Positions 7,946 to 15,459 of a DNA stretch of 64,000 bases are shown piece by piece (the stretch's first letter is position 1; each line of letters starts with the position of its first letter). Below the pieces are notes generated by a model. It was not told the DNA's origin. It was given only the letters and a program-made list of their open reading frames with translations, and did not search any database. A program made the translations under genes and the position numbers. The DNA lies in the NCBI RefSeq assembly GCF_003057875.1, contig NZ_PYXZ01000011.1, positions 115,037 through 179,036 on the forward strand, in the 5' to 3' direction. This DNA comes from Nocardioides currus (GTDB lineage: Bacteria; Actinomycetota; Actinomycetes; Propionibacteriales; Nocardioidaceae).

Positions 7946-9307
7946 TCACATGCCGTCGATGAGACGCTGCACGCGCTCGTCGTACGCCTTGAACGGGTCC
8001 TTGCACAGCACCGTGCGCTGGGCCTGGTCGTTGAGCTTCAGGTGCACCCAGTCGACGGTGAAGTCGCGGCGGCGCTCCTGCGCCTTGCGGATGAAGTCGC
8101 CGCGGAGCCGGGCACGGGTGTTCTGCGGCGGGACGCTCTTGGCCTCGAAGATCTTCAGGTCGCTGGTCAGCCGGGCGACCGCCCCGCGCTTCTCCAGGAG
8201 GTAGTAGAGCCCCCGGTTGCGGTGGATGTCGTGGTAGGCGAGGTCGAGCTGGGCGATCCGCGGGTGGCCCAGCGGCAGCCCGTGCTTGGCGCGGTAGCGG
8301 TCGATCAGCTTCCACTTGATCACCCAGTCGATCTCGCGGTCGACCAGGCCGAGGTCGTCGGACTCGATCGCCTTGAGGCCGCGCTCCCAGAGGTCGAGCG
8401 ACTGCTCGATGATCGGGGTGCTGATCTGGCGGCGGTCGACGAAGTCGCGGGCCTTGGCGAGGTACTCCGCCTGGATGTCGAGGGCGCTGGCCTCGCGGCC
8501 GTTGGCCAGGCGGACCTTGCGGCGCCCGGTGACGTCGTGGGAGATCTCCCGGATCGCGCGGATCGGGTTCTCCATCGTGAGGTCGCGCATCACCACGCCC
8601 TCCTCGATCATCCGCAGCACGAGGTCGCACGAGGCGACCTTGAGCATCGTGGTCGTCTCGCTCATGTTGGAGTCGCCCACGATGACGTGGAGCCGGCGGT
8701 ACTTCTCCGCGTCCGCGTGCGGCTCGTCGCGGGTGTTGATGATCGGGCGGCTGCGGGTCGTGGCGCTCGAGACGCCCTCCCAGATGTGCTCCGCGCGCTG
8801 CGAGACGTTGTACGTCGCACCGCGGGGCGTCTGGGTCACCTTGCCGGCGCCGACGATGATCTGCCGGGTCACCAGGAACGGGATCAGGATGTCGGCGAGC
8901 TTGCTGAACTCCCCGGCCCGGCCCACGAGGTAGTTCTCGTGGCAGCCGTAGGAGTTGCCGGCCGAGTCGGTGTTGTTCTTGAACAGGTAGATGTCGCCGG
9001 CGATGCCCTCGTCGTGCAGCCGCTGCTCGGCGTCGAGGAGCAGGCCCTCGAGGATCCGCTCCCCCGCCTTGTCGTGCGTCACCAGCTCGACGATGTCGTC
9101 GCACTCGGGGGTCGCGTACTCCGGGTGGCTGCCGACGTCGAGGTAGAGCCGGGCACCGTTGCGCAGGAAGACGTTGCTGGAGCGACCCCAGCTCACGACC
9201 TTGCGGAACAGATAGCGCGCGACCTCGTCGGGGCTCAGCCGGCGCTGGCCCTTGAACGTGCACGTGACGCCGTACTCGTTCTCGATCCCGAAGATGCGCC
9301 GGTCCAT
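7946..9307 (-). CDS. pafA: Pup-protein ligase PafA
   Basis: ATP-dependent carboxylate-amine ligase that phosphorylates the C-terminal Glu of Pup and joins it to substrate lysines, marking proteins for the proteasome. 453 residues. The glutamine-synthetase-like active site is visible: N-terminal MDRRIFGIENEYGVT, YLDVGSHPEYATPE with the conserved catalytic Asp, and LFKNNTDSAGNSYGCHENYLV. It lacks the Dop loop, which separates it from dop in this window. A -10 TAGTGT (complement of 9314-9319) lies 6 nt before the ATG, so pafA is probably transcribed from its own leaderless promoter as well as by read-through from prcBA, whose stop is 52 bp away. Confidence 0.97.
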   Translation of the reverse strand: MDRRIFGIENEYGVTCTFKGQRRLSPDEVARYLFRKVVSWGRSSNVFLRNGARLYLDVGSHPEYATPECDDIVELVTHDKAGERILEGLLLDAEQRLHDEGIAGDIYLFKNNTDSAGNSYGCHENYLVGRAGEFSKLADILIPFLVTRQIIVGAGKVTQTPRGATYNVSQRAEHIWEGVSSATTRSRPIINTRDEPHADAEKYRRLHVIVGDSNMSETTTMLKVASCDLVLRMIEEGVVMRDLTMENPIRAIREISHDVTGRRKVRLANGREASALDIQAEYLAKARDFVDRRQISTPIIEQSLDLWERGLKAIESDDLGLVDREIDWVIKWKLIDRYRAKHGLPLGHPRIAQLDLAYHDIHRNRGLYYLLEKRGAVARLTSDLKIFEAKSVPPQNTRARLRGDFIRKAQERRRDFTVDWVHLKLNDQAQRTVLCKDPFKAYDERVQRLIDGM

Positions 9308-9359
9308 GACCCCACACTAGGTCCGCGATGGTCACCGCGGGCCGAGAAACACGCGCGTC

Positions 9360-10415
9360 TCAGGGAAGGGGATCGCCCGGGTCGGCCGGCGGCGTCCCCG
9401 GGGCGGGCGGAGCGGCTGGGTCGGGGAAGGGCGGCTGCGGCGCCGGGGGCTGCGGCTCGCCCGGCTGGGCCGGGTCGGTCGGCTCCGGGGTCGGGCCCGG
9501 GGGCGGGTCGATCGGGGGCGCCGTCGGCGGGGCCGTCGGCGGGGCCGTCGGCGGGGGCACCTGATGCTCGGTCGGCTCACCGGTCAGGGGGTGCTCCAGC
9601 GGCGGCACTCCCCCGCTCACCTGGTCGGTGGGGTCGGCCGGGTCGTCGGTCGTCGGCGCGGACGGCGGGGTGGCGCCGACGTTGTCGTCGCTGCGCGCGG
9701 CGTCGGGCTGCTCGGGCCCGCGCTCACCGAGGATGTCGGTCAGCCGGGACTCCCGCAGCCGCACGAACTTGCGGGGCTGGGTGCGGGTGCGGTCGAGGAT
9801 GGCGACCTCGAGGTCCTCGACGGGCACGACCCGGTCCCCGGTCTCGGCGTGACCGAGGGCGGCGACCGCGACGCCGAGCGCGGTCTCGAGGGTGGCGTCG
9901 TGCGTGTAGTGCTCCTTCAGGTGCGTGGCCACGGTCTCGGCGGCACCGCCCATGACCGCGAATCCGTGCTCGTCGGCGACCTGACCGTCGTAGGTCAGGC
10001 GGTAGAGCTGGTCGTCGGCGGAGGTCTCGCCCACCTCCGCCACGAAGATCTCGACCTCGTAGGGCTTCTCGCCGCCGCTGGAGAAGATGGTGCCGAGGGT
10101 CTGCGCGTAGGCGTTGGCCAGCCCGCGGCCGGTGACGTCGCGCCGGTCGTAGGCGTAGCCGCGCATGTCGGCGAGTCGGACCCCGGCGATGCGGAGGTTC
10201 TCGAACTCGTTGTAGCGGCCGACCGCGGCGAACGCGATCCGGTCGTAGATCTCGGAGACCTTGTGCAGCGCCTGCGACGGGTTCTCGGAGACGAACAGGA
10301 TGCCGTCGGCGTACTGCACGGCGACGACCGAGCGGCCGCGGGCGATGCCCTTGCGCGCGAAGTCGGCGCGGTCCTTCATCAGCTGCTCGGGCGAGACGTA
10401 GAACGGGGTGCTCAT
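9360..10415 (-). CDS. prcA: 20S proteasome alpha subunit PrcA with a long proline-rich tail
   Basis: Outer-ring subunit of the actinobacterial 20S proteasome, gating substrate entry and docking Mpa. Residues 1-231 form the usual alpha fold (N-terminal gate FYVSPEQLMKDRADFARKGI, then GIARGRSVVAVQYADGILFVSEN). Residues about 232-351 are a roughly 120-residue disordered tail, unusually long and rich in Pro, with a PPTA unit repeated three times and stretches such as EPQPPAPQPPFPDP. Reported PrcA proteins are mostly 230-270 residues, so this tail is a notable extension. The start is 10 nt after the prcB stop, with a GAGGA Shine-Dalgarno overlapping that stop, which suggests coupled translation of the two rings. 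Confidence 0.95.
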   Translation of the reverse strand: MSTPFYVSPEQLMKDRADFARKGIARGRSVVAVQYADGILFVSENPSQALHKVSEIYDRIAFAAVGRYNEFENLRIAGVRLADMRGYAYDRRDVTGRGLANAYAQTLGTIFSSGGEKPYEVEIFVAEVGETSADDQLYRLTYDGQVADEHGFAVMGGAAETVATHLKEHYTHDATLETALGVAVAALGHAETGDRVVPVEDLEVAILDRTRTQPRKFVRLRESRLTDILGERGPEQPDAARSDDNVGATPPSAPTTDDPADPTDQVSGGVPPLEHPLTGEPTEHQVPPPTAPPTAPPTAPPIDPPPGPTPEPTDPAQPGEPQPPAPQPPFPDPAAPPAPGTPPADPGDPLP

Positions 10416-10425
10416 CAGTCGGTCC

Positions 10426-11256
10426 TCAGATCAGGGCGGCGGCGGGGCCGTCGGGGCGCTGCATGCGGGCGGCGAGCATGCGATCGGCGATCTCGGCGAC
10501 CTCGGCCTCGGTGACGCGGTGGCCGCCGTCGGCGGTGATGACGTGGACGACCGGGAAGATCCGGCGCGTCAGGTCGGGGCCGCCGGTGGCGGAGTCGTCG
10601 TCGGCGGCGTCGTACAGCGCCTGGATGACGGCGGTCACGCACTCCTCGGCGGTGAGGTCGTCGCGGTAGAGCTTCTTCAGCGAGCCGCGGGCGAACAGCG
10701 AGCCCGACCCGACGCTGTGGAAGGCGGTCTCCTCGTAGCGGCCACCGGTCACGTCGTAGCTGAAGATGCGGCCCTGGTCGGCGTGCAGGTCGTAGCCGGC
10801 GAAGAGCGGGACCACGGACAGACCCTGCATCGCGAGCCCGAGGTTGGCCCGGATCAGGGCCGCGAGCCGGTTGGACTTGCCGTCCATCGACAGCGTCGTG
10901 CCCTCGATCTTCTCGTAGTGCTCGAGCTCGGTCTGGAACAGGCGCACCATCTCGACCGCGAGCCCGGCGGCGCCGGCGATGCCGACCACGGAGTACTCAT
11001 CGGCCGGGAAGACCTTCTGGATGTCGCGCTGGGCGATGATGTTGCCCATCGTGGCGCGGCGGTCGCCGGCCATGACGACGCCGCCCGGGAAGGTGGCGGC
11101 GACGATGGTCGTGCCGTGCGGCGCGAGGTCGCCGGCGTTGCCGGAGGGTACGGCGCGGCGCGAGGGCAGCAGGTCGGGCGCCTCGGCGGCCAGGAAGTCG
11201 CTGAACGACGAGGTGCCCGGCATCAGGTAGGCGGCCGGGAGACGAGGGTCGGCCAT
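10426..11256 (-). CDS. prcB: 20S proteasome beta subunit PrcB
   Basis: Catalytic inner-ring subunit. It is made as a proprotein: a 48-residue propeptide ends at APHG, and autocleavage before Thr49 (in GTTIVAATFPGG) exposes the N-terminal nucleophile. Other active-site features follow: the Asp-Arg of VVMAGDRRATMGN and the Lys of IQKVF. The mature chain is about 228 residues, normal for the family. It begins 4 nt after the pup stop and ends 10 nt before prcA, so pup-prcB-prcA look like one operon driven from the pup promoter. Confidence 0.97.
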   Translation of the reverse strand: MADPRLPAAYLMPGTSSFSDFLAAEAPDLLPSRRAVPSGNAGDLAPHGTTIVAATFPGGVVMAGDRRATMGNIIAQRDIQKVFPADEYSVVGIAGAAGLAVEMVRLFQTELEHYEKIEGTTLSMDGKSNRLAALIRANLGLAMQGLSVVPLFAGYDLHADQGRIFSYDVTGGRYEETAFHSVGSGSLFARGSLKKLYRDDLTAEECVTAVIQALYDAADDDSATGGPDLTRRIFPVVHVITADGGHRVTEAEVAEIADRMLAARMQRPDGPAAALI

Positions 11257-11260
11257 GGAC

Positions 11261-11458
11261 CTACTGGCCGCCCTTCTGGATGAACGACTTCACGAAGTCC
11301 TCGGCGTTGGTCTCGAGCACGTCGTCGATCTCGTCGAGGATGGCGTCGACGTCGTCGTCGATGACTTCCTTGCGCTCGGCCACGTCCGACTCGACGACCT
11401 CCTCGGTCGTCGCCTCGTCCTGGCTGGACTTGCGCGGTTGCTTCTGTTCCTGGGCCAT
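11261..11458 (-). CDS. pup: Prokaryotic ubiquitin-like protein Pup
   Basis: 65-residue, largely disordered protein modifier. The C-terminal half (VIDDDVDAILDEIDDVLE then DFVKSFIQKGGQ) is the Mpa coiled-coil-binding and conjugation segment. It ends in Gly-Gly-Gln, so Dop must deamidate the terminal Gln to Glu before PafA can use it. The start at ATG 11458 is fixed by a -10 TAGGGT (complement of 11465-11470) exactly 6 nt upstream, which predicts a leaderless mRNA. It is first in the pup-prcB-prcA operon. Unlike most actinobacteria, dop is not directly upstream: a plus-strand gene sits between them. Confidence 0.98.
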   Translation of the reverse strand: MAQEQKQPRKSSQDEATTEEVVESDVAERKEVIDDDVDAILDEIDDVLETNAEDFVKSFIQKGGQ

Positions 11459-11464
11459 GCTCCG

Positions 11465-11529
11465 ACCCTATCCACAAACCGAAGGCGCGCACGGCAAGGG
11501 ACCACCACCAGTTGCGGGCCTCCTAGGCT
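11465..11529. promoter_or_regulatory. Divergent promoter region pup / solute-binding-like gene
   Basis: Two back-to-back -10 elements: TAGGGT on the minus strand (complement of 11465-11470) 6 nt from the pup ATG, and TAGGCT on the plus strand (11524-11529) 6 nt from ATG 11536. Both predict transcripts beginning at the start codon, about 78 bp apart. The -35 regions overlap in the AT-richer middle around 11475-11500. Confidence 0.65.
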
Positions 11530-11535
11530 GTGCGC

Positions 11536-12243
11536 ATGGACGACATCGCGGCCAGCCTCGCCCCGACCGGGACGCTGCGTGCGTCGATCAACCTCGGCAA
11601 CCCCGTGCTGGCGGGCGGGACGCCCGACGAGCCGTCCGGGATCACGGTGGCCCTGGCGCGCGAGATCGGGCGCCGGCTCCAGGTGGAGGTCGAGCTGCTC
11701 TGCTTCGACGCCGCCAAGGACTCGGTCGCCGCGATCGTGGACGGCCGAGCCGATCTCGGGTTCCTGGCGATCGACCCGGGCCGGCCGTTGAGCTTCACCG
11801 CGCCGTACGTCCTGATCGAGGGGGTGTACGTCGTGGGCGAGGACTCGACCATCGCGACGGCCGACGACGTCGACGGGTTCGGCATCCGGGTGGGGGTCAA
11901 GGAGGGCTCGGCCTACGACCTCCACCTCACCCGCACCCTCCAGCACGCAGCGATCGACCGCGGTCCCGAGGGCATCGACACGTACGTCGAGCGCCACCTC
12001 GACGTCGGGGCGGGGATCCGGCAGCCGATGACCGAGTGGGTCGCAGCGCACCCCGGCCACCGCGTCCTGGAGCCCGCCTTCATGCAGATCCGTCAGGCGG
12101 TCGCCGTGCCGCAGGACCGCCCCGACGCCGCTGTCGCATGGCTGCGTGCCCTGGTCGACGAGCTGCTCGCGACCGGGTTCGTGGCGCAGGCGCTCGAGGA
12201 CGCCGGCCAGGAGCGGGGGCTCGCCGCAGTCAGCGAGCGGTGA
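11536..12243 (+). CDS. Solute-binding protein family 3-like protein without signal peptide
   Basis: 235-residue protein with the two-lobe periplasmic-binding fold of amino-acid binding proteins (SBP_bac_3): GTLRASINLGNP at the N-terminus, SGITVALAREIGRRL, DGRADLGFLAIDPGRP, then the second lobe VGVKEGSAYDLHLTRTL. There is no signal peptide or lipobox, no transporter gene nearby, and the first residues already belong to the fold, so it is likely cytoplasmic, perhaps a sensor or an enzyme derived from the fold. TAGGCT (11524-11529) lies 6 nt before the ATG (leaderless). It separates pup from dop and its end overlaps the convergent dop end by 14 bp. The link to the proteasome is positional only. 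Confidence 0.8.
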   Translation: MDDIAASLAPTGTLRASINLGNPVLAGGTPDEPSGITVALAREIGRRLQVEVELLCFDAAKDSVAAIVDGRADLGFLAIDPGRPLSFTAPYVLIEGVYVVGEDSTIATADDVDGFGIRVGVKEGSAYDLHLTRTLQHAAIDRGPEGIDTYVERHLDVGAGIRQPMTEWVAAHPGHRVLEPAFMQIRQAVAVPQDRPDAAVAWLRALVDELLATGFVAQALEDAGQERGLAAVSER

Positions 12244-13741
12244 GGCGCGAGACCAGCTCGAGGGCGGTGTCGCACTCGTCCAGCAACGCCCCGACGTGCG
12301 CCTTGCTGCCCCGCAGCGGGTCGATCGTGGGGACGCGCTGGAGCGACTCGCGCCCGGGCAGGTCGAAGATGACCGAGTCCCAGGACGCGGCGGCCACGGT
12401 GTCGGCGTACTTCTCCAGGCAGCGGCCACGGAAGTAGGCGCGGGTGTCCTCCGGCGGGTCGTGCATGGCCGACTCGACTGCCGGGTCCTCGAGCAGTCGC
12501 TCGATCCTGCCGGCCGCCGCGAGCTTGGCGTAGAGCCCCTTCTCGGGGCGGATGTCGGCGTACTGCAGGTCGATCAGGTGCAGCTTGGCGTCGTCCCACT
12601 CGAGGCCGTCGCGGTCGCGGTACTGGTTGAGCAGCTTGAGCTTGGCGACCCAGTCGAGCTCGCCGGCGCACAGCATCGGGTCCTGCTCGAGGCGCGTGAG
12701 CACCGACTCCCAGCGCCCGAGCACGTCGAGGGTCTGGGCGTCCGCGTCGTCGCCCAGCCGGTCGTCGACGTACTTCTTCGCCAGGTCGAGGAACTCCATC
12801 TGCAGCTGCACGGCCGTCATCGTGCGGCCGTCGTGCATCGTCAGCACGTGGGTCAGCGTCGGGTCGTGCGAGACGGCTCGCAGCGAGGCGACGGAGCCGC
12901 TGACGGCGAGGTCGGTGGTGATGAACCTGTCCTCGATCATCGCGAGCACCAGCGCGGTGGTGCCGACCTTGAGGTACGTCGAGACCTCGGCGAGGTTCGC
13001 GTCGCCGATGATCACGTGGAGCCGGCGGTACTTCTCCGGGTCGGCGTGCGGCTCGTCGCGGGTGTTGATGATCGGTCGCTTGAGCGTCGTCTCGAGTCCG
13101 ACCTCGACCTCGAAGTAGTCGGCACGCTGGCTGACCTGGAAGCCGTGCTCGCGTCCGTCCTGGCCGATGCCGACCCGGCCGGCGCCGCACACCACCTGCC
13201 GGCTCACGAAGAACGGGGTGAGGTGGCGGACGATGTCGGCGAACGGCGTCGAGCGCCGCATCAGGTAGTTCTCGTGGGCGCCGTAGGACGCGCCCTTGTT
13301 GTCGGTGTTGTTCTTGTAGAGCACGATCGGCTGCGCGCTCGGCGCCTGGGAGGCCAGCCGCTGCGCGTCCAGCATCACCTGCTCCCCCGCCTTGTCCCAC
13401 CGCACGATGTCGAGCGGCGAGGTGACCTCGGGCGTGGAGTACTCCGGGTGTGCGTGGTCGACGTAGAGGCGGGCGCCGTTGGTCAGGATCACGTTGGCCA
13501 GGCCGAGGTCCTCGTCGGTGAGCTGGCTGGGGTCGGCCACCTGGCGGGCCATGTCGAAACCGCGGGCGTCACGCAGCGGCGACTCCTCCTCGAAGTCCCA
13601 CCGCGCACGACGCGCCTTCACCGTCGAGGACGCGTAGGCGTTGACGACCTGGGACGAGGCGACCATCGGGTTCGCGAGCGGCAGCCCCTGCACGGAGATG
13701 CCGTACTCGACCTCGGTGCCCATCACCCGTCGTACGCTCAT
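12230..13741 (-). CDS. dop: Pup deamidase/depupylase Dop
   Basis: Converts the C-terminal Gln of Pup to Glu and also removes Pup from substrates. 503 residues from ATG 13741. Signatures: VMGTEVEYGISVQG at the N-terminus, the Dop-specific loop region (NAYASSTVKARRARWDFEEE then SPLRDARGFD), the catalytic strand YVDHAHPEYSTPE, and LYKNNTDNKGASYGAHENYLM. The longer frame upstream of 13741 is antisense to a methyltransferase and is rejected. A -10 TAGGCT (complement of 13749-13754) is 7 nt from the ATG, so the transcript is predicted leaderless. That promoter lies inside the divergent methyltransferase gene. Confidence 0.96.
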   Translation of the reverse strand: MSVRRVMGTEVEYGISVQGLPLANPMVASSQVVNAYASSTVKARRARWDFEEESPLRDARGFDMARQVADPSQLTDEDLGLANVILTNGARLYVDHAHPEYSTPEVTSPLDIVRWDKAGEQVMLDAQRLASQAPSAQPIVLYKNNTDNKGASYGAHENYLMRRSTPFADIVRHLTPFFVSRQVVCGAGRVGIGQDGREHGFQVSQRADYFEVEVGLETTLKRPIINTRDEPHADPEKYRRLHVIIGDANLAEVSTYLKVGTTALVLAMIEDRFITTDLAVSGSVASLRAVSHDPTLTHVLTMHDGRTMTAVQLQMEFLDLAKKYVDDRLGDDADAQTLDVLGRWESVLTRLEQDPMLCAGELDWVAKLKLLNQYRDRDGLEWDDAKLHLIDLQYADIRPEKGLYAKLAAAGRIERLLEDPAVESAMHDPPEDTRAYFRGRCLEKYADTVAAASWDSVIFDLPGRESLQRVPTIDPLRGSKAHVGALLDECDTALELVSRLTAR

Positions 13742-13754
13742 GACCGTGAGCCTA
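13733..13754. promoter_or_regulatory. Interlocked divergent leaderless promoters of dop and the methyltransferase
   Basis: The minus-strand -10 TAGGCT for dop (complement of 13749-13754) lies within codons 2-3 of the plus-strand methyltransferase. The plus-strand -10 TACGCT (13733-13738) lies within codons 2-3 of dop. Each is 7 nt from its own start codon (ATG 13741 minus, GTG 13746 plus). The promoters overlap so fully that one RNA polymerase should exclude the other. Confidence 0.6.
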
Positions 13755-14375
13755 CGGCTGTGGGACGAACACGTGGTGCCCCGACTCGTCGACGCCTCGT
13801 TGCGGAGCCATGAGATCGGCGAGCTGCGTGACGGCGTCTGCGCCCCGTTGGCCGGCCGCGTGGTCGAGATCGGGTTCGGGTCCGGGCTCAACGTGCGGTG
13901 GTATCCGCCGGCCGTCACCGCGGTCAGCGCGGTGGAGCCGTCGGACACCGGGTGGCGGCTCTCGGAGCGGCGGCGGGCACGCAGCGCCGTACCCCTCGAA
14001 CGCGTCGGGCTCGACGGCCAGCACCTCGACCTGGCCGACGACAGCCACGACGCGGCACTGGTGACCTTCAGCCTCTGCACCATCCCCGACCCGGGGCTGG
14101 CCCTGCGGGAGGTACGCCGCGTGGTGGGCGCCGAAGGACGACTGCACTTCCTCGAGCACGGCCTCGCGCCGGAGCCCGACGTCCAGCGCCGGCAGCGCCG
14201 GTGGGAGCCGCTGCAGCGCAGGGTCGCAGGCGGCTGCCACCTGACCCGTGACATCCCTGCGCTGGTGGAGGCCAACGGGTGGCGGGTGGAGAGCCTGGAC
14301 CAGCTCTACCTGCCCGGCCCGTCGATCGGTCGGCCCTGGACGTTCCTGTCGCTGGGCGTCGCCCGAGCGGCCTAG
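13746..14375 (+). CDS. Class I SAM-dependent methyltransferase
   Basis: 209-residue methyltransferase of the UbiE/phospholipid-methyltransferase-like group. The SAM-binding loop VVEIGFGSGLNVRWYP, the acidic ribose-binding strand (VSAVEPSDTG), and the family motif LHFLEHG followed by the RRVAGGCHLTRDI region are visible. The substrate cannot be assigned; related proteins act on lipids or small molecules. I prefer GTG 13746 over ATG 13740 because TACGCT is 7 nt before the GTG and no Shine-Dalgarno exists. Its start is interlocked with dop, and its stop shares the four bases CTAG (14372-14375) with the stop of the convergent acyltransferase, so there is no spacer on either side. Confidence 0.85.
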   Translation: MSLRLWDEHVVPRLVDASLRSHEIGELRDGVCAPLAGRVVEIGFGSGLNVRWYPPAVTAVSAVEPSDTGWRLSERRRARSAVPLERVGLDGQHLDLADDSHDAALVTFSLCTIPDPGLALREVRRVVGAEGRLHFLEHGLAPEPDVQRRQRRWEPLQRRVAGGCHLTRDIPALVEANGWRVESLDQLYLPGPSIGRPWTFLSLGVARAA

Positions 14376-14950
14376 CGGTCCTCCTCGCGCAGCCGCGGGA
14401 CGGTTGTGAGCTCGGGACGGATGCCCTGCTTGTCGGCGTAGAAGGCGCGGATCTTGTCCATGTCGGCCGAGACGTCGCCGGTGAGGGCGAAGGTCGGACC
14501 CCAGCCGACGGTGCGCGAGGGCCGGTCAAGGTAGGCCAGGGTCACCGGGATGCCGGTCCTCTGCGAGATCCGGTAGAACCCGGACTTCCAGTAGTCGGTC
14601 TTGCTCCGGGTGCCCTCGGCGGCCAGCCCCAGCAGGAAGGTCTCGTCGACCTCGGCGTCCTCCAGCAGCCGCGCGATGGTCACGGCGGGGTCGGCGCGGT
14701 CGATCGACACGGCACCGGTGGCGCGCAGGATGGGCCCGAGGGGTCCGGCGAAGAACTCCTTCTTCACCAGCAGCCGGATCTGCACGCTGTTGTCCCACGC
14801 GAGCAGCATCGTCAGCACCCAGTCCCAGTTGGACGTGTGCGGCGCGCCGACCAGGATCCCGCGTCGCGGCACCTGCCCGGCGGTGCGCCAGCCGGAGAGT
14901 CTGAGCAGGGCGCGCGCCAGCGTGCGGCGTACGAGGAACGGTCTCTTCAT
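14372..14950 (-). CDS. 1-acyl-glycerol-3-phosphate acyltransferase-like (PlsC superfamily)
   Basis: 192-residue membrane-associated acyltransferase. The catalytic HX4D motif appears as APHTSNWDW (His-Thr-Ser-Asn-Trp-Asp), and the acceptor-binding block as AAEGTRSK (EGTR). The intermediate ATGAVSIDR fits the usual PlsC third motif. The protein is short compared with full PlsC enzymes and lacks a clear membrane helix, as in the family of small acyltransferases with this HTSNWD variant. -10 TACGGT (complement of 14957-14962) is 6 nt from the ATG, so the mRNA is likely leaderless. The substrate is unproven. Confidence 0.82.
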   Translation of the reverse strand: MKRPFLVRRTLARALLRLSGWRTAGQVPRRGILVGAPHTSNWDWVLTMLLAWDNSVQIRLLVKKEFFAGPLGPILRATGAVSIDRADPAVTIARLLEDAEVDETFLLGLAAEGTRSKTDYWKSGFYRISQRTGIPVTLAYLDRPSRTVGWGPTFALTGDVSADMDKIRAFYADKQGIRPELTTVPRLREEDR

Positions 14951-14984
14951 GCGCGCACCGTAGCGCCGGGCCCGCCGGCGCTGG

Positions 14985-15062
14985 TCAGCGGCTTCGCAGC
15001 TTGCCCAGGACGGCCAGCACCACGACGACGACGAGGATGATGAGCAGGATCTTGATGATCAT
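14985..15062 (-). CDS. 25-residue single-helix membrane micropeptide
   Basis: A very short frame of 25 residues: MIIKILLIILVVVVVLAV followed by LGKLRSR. It is one continuous hydrophobic helix with a basic C-terminal tail, as expected for a small membrane peptide. Start ATG 15062, with a purine-rich stretch (GAAGAAGCGAGA) upstream as a weak ribosome site. It fills the gap between the acyltransferase and the 119-residue membrane protein downstream of mpa, on the same strand. There is no homologue-based evidence here. The regular hydrophobic run with no interruption in GC-rich DNA is the argument that it is real. Confidence 0.5.
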   Translation of the reverse strand: MIIKILLIILVVVVVLAVLGKLRSR

Positions 15063-15099
15063 GTGGATCTCGCTTCTTCAGGGGTAGGGAGGGGACTTC

Positions 15100-15459
15100 T
15101 CAGGCCCGGCGCGACTGCCAGGCGTGGGCCACGTTGACGCCGACGATGCCGGCCCAGGAGATGACGAGCCCGACGATCGAGGGACTGTCGCCTGCCGCGA
15201 TGTTGATCGCGGTGACGGGGATCCCCACGGGCACGAGCGACACGATCCCGAGCGCCAGCTGGCGCGGACCGGCCGAGGCGTGGGCGGAGTCGGCCCGGCG
15301 ACGGGCGTCGAGCTCCTGGCCGACGCGCCGGGCCACCTCGGCCTCGACGCGGTCGGCGAACCCGTCGACGAGCTCCTTGTCGTAGCGCCGGCCGAGGTCG
15401 CGACGCGTCTCGAGGACGGCCTCGACCTCGGAGCGCTCGAGCTCGTCCCCCGATGTCAC
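15100..15459 (-). CDS. Small two-helix membrane protein coupled to mpa
   Basis: 119 residues from GTG 15459. The N-terminal half is a charged helix pair (EVEAVLETRRDLGRRYDKEL then VDGFADRVEAEVARRVGQEL) of a type common in small actinobacterial membrane proteins. The C-terminal half has two hydrophobic segments (LALGIVSLVPVGIPVTAINI and IVGLVISWAGIVGVNVAHAW). The GTG overlaps the mpa stop in GTGA (15456-15459), so it is translated from the same message and probably reinitiated by the same ribosomes. Function unknown. A much longer frame upstream in this register is antisense noise over mpa. Confidence 0.75.
   Translation of the reverse strand: MTSGDELERSEVEAVLETRRDLGRRYDKELVDGFADRVEAEVARRVGQELDARRRADSAHASAGPRQLALGIVSLVPVGIPVTAINIAAGDSPSIVGLVISWAGIVGVNVAHAWQSRRA

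Noticed and set aside
13306..13335. PafBC-type promoter (TTGTCGGTG) inside dop, antisense
   Set aside because: No TANNNT follows at 8 nt, and the site lies within a conserved coding region (the NNTDN codons).
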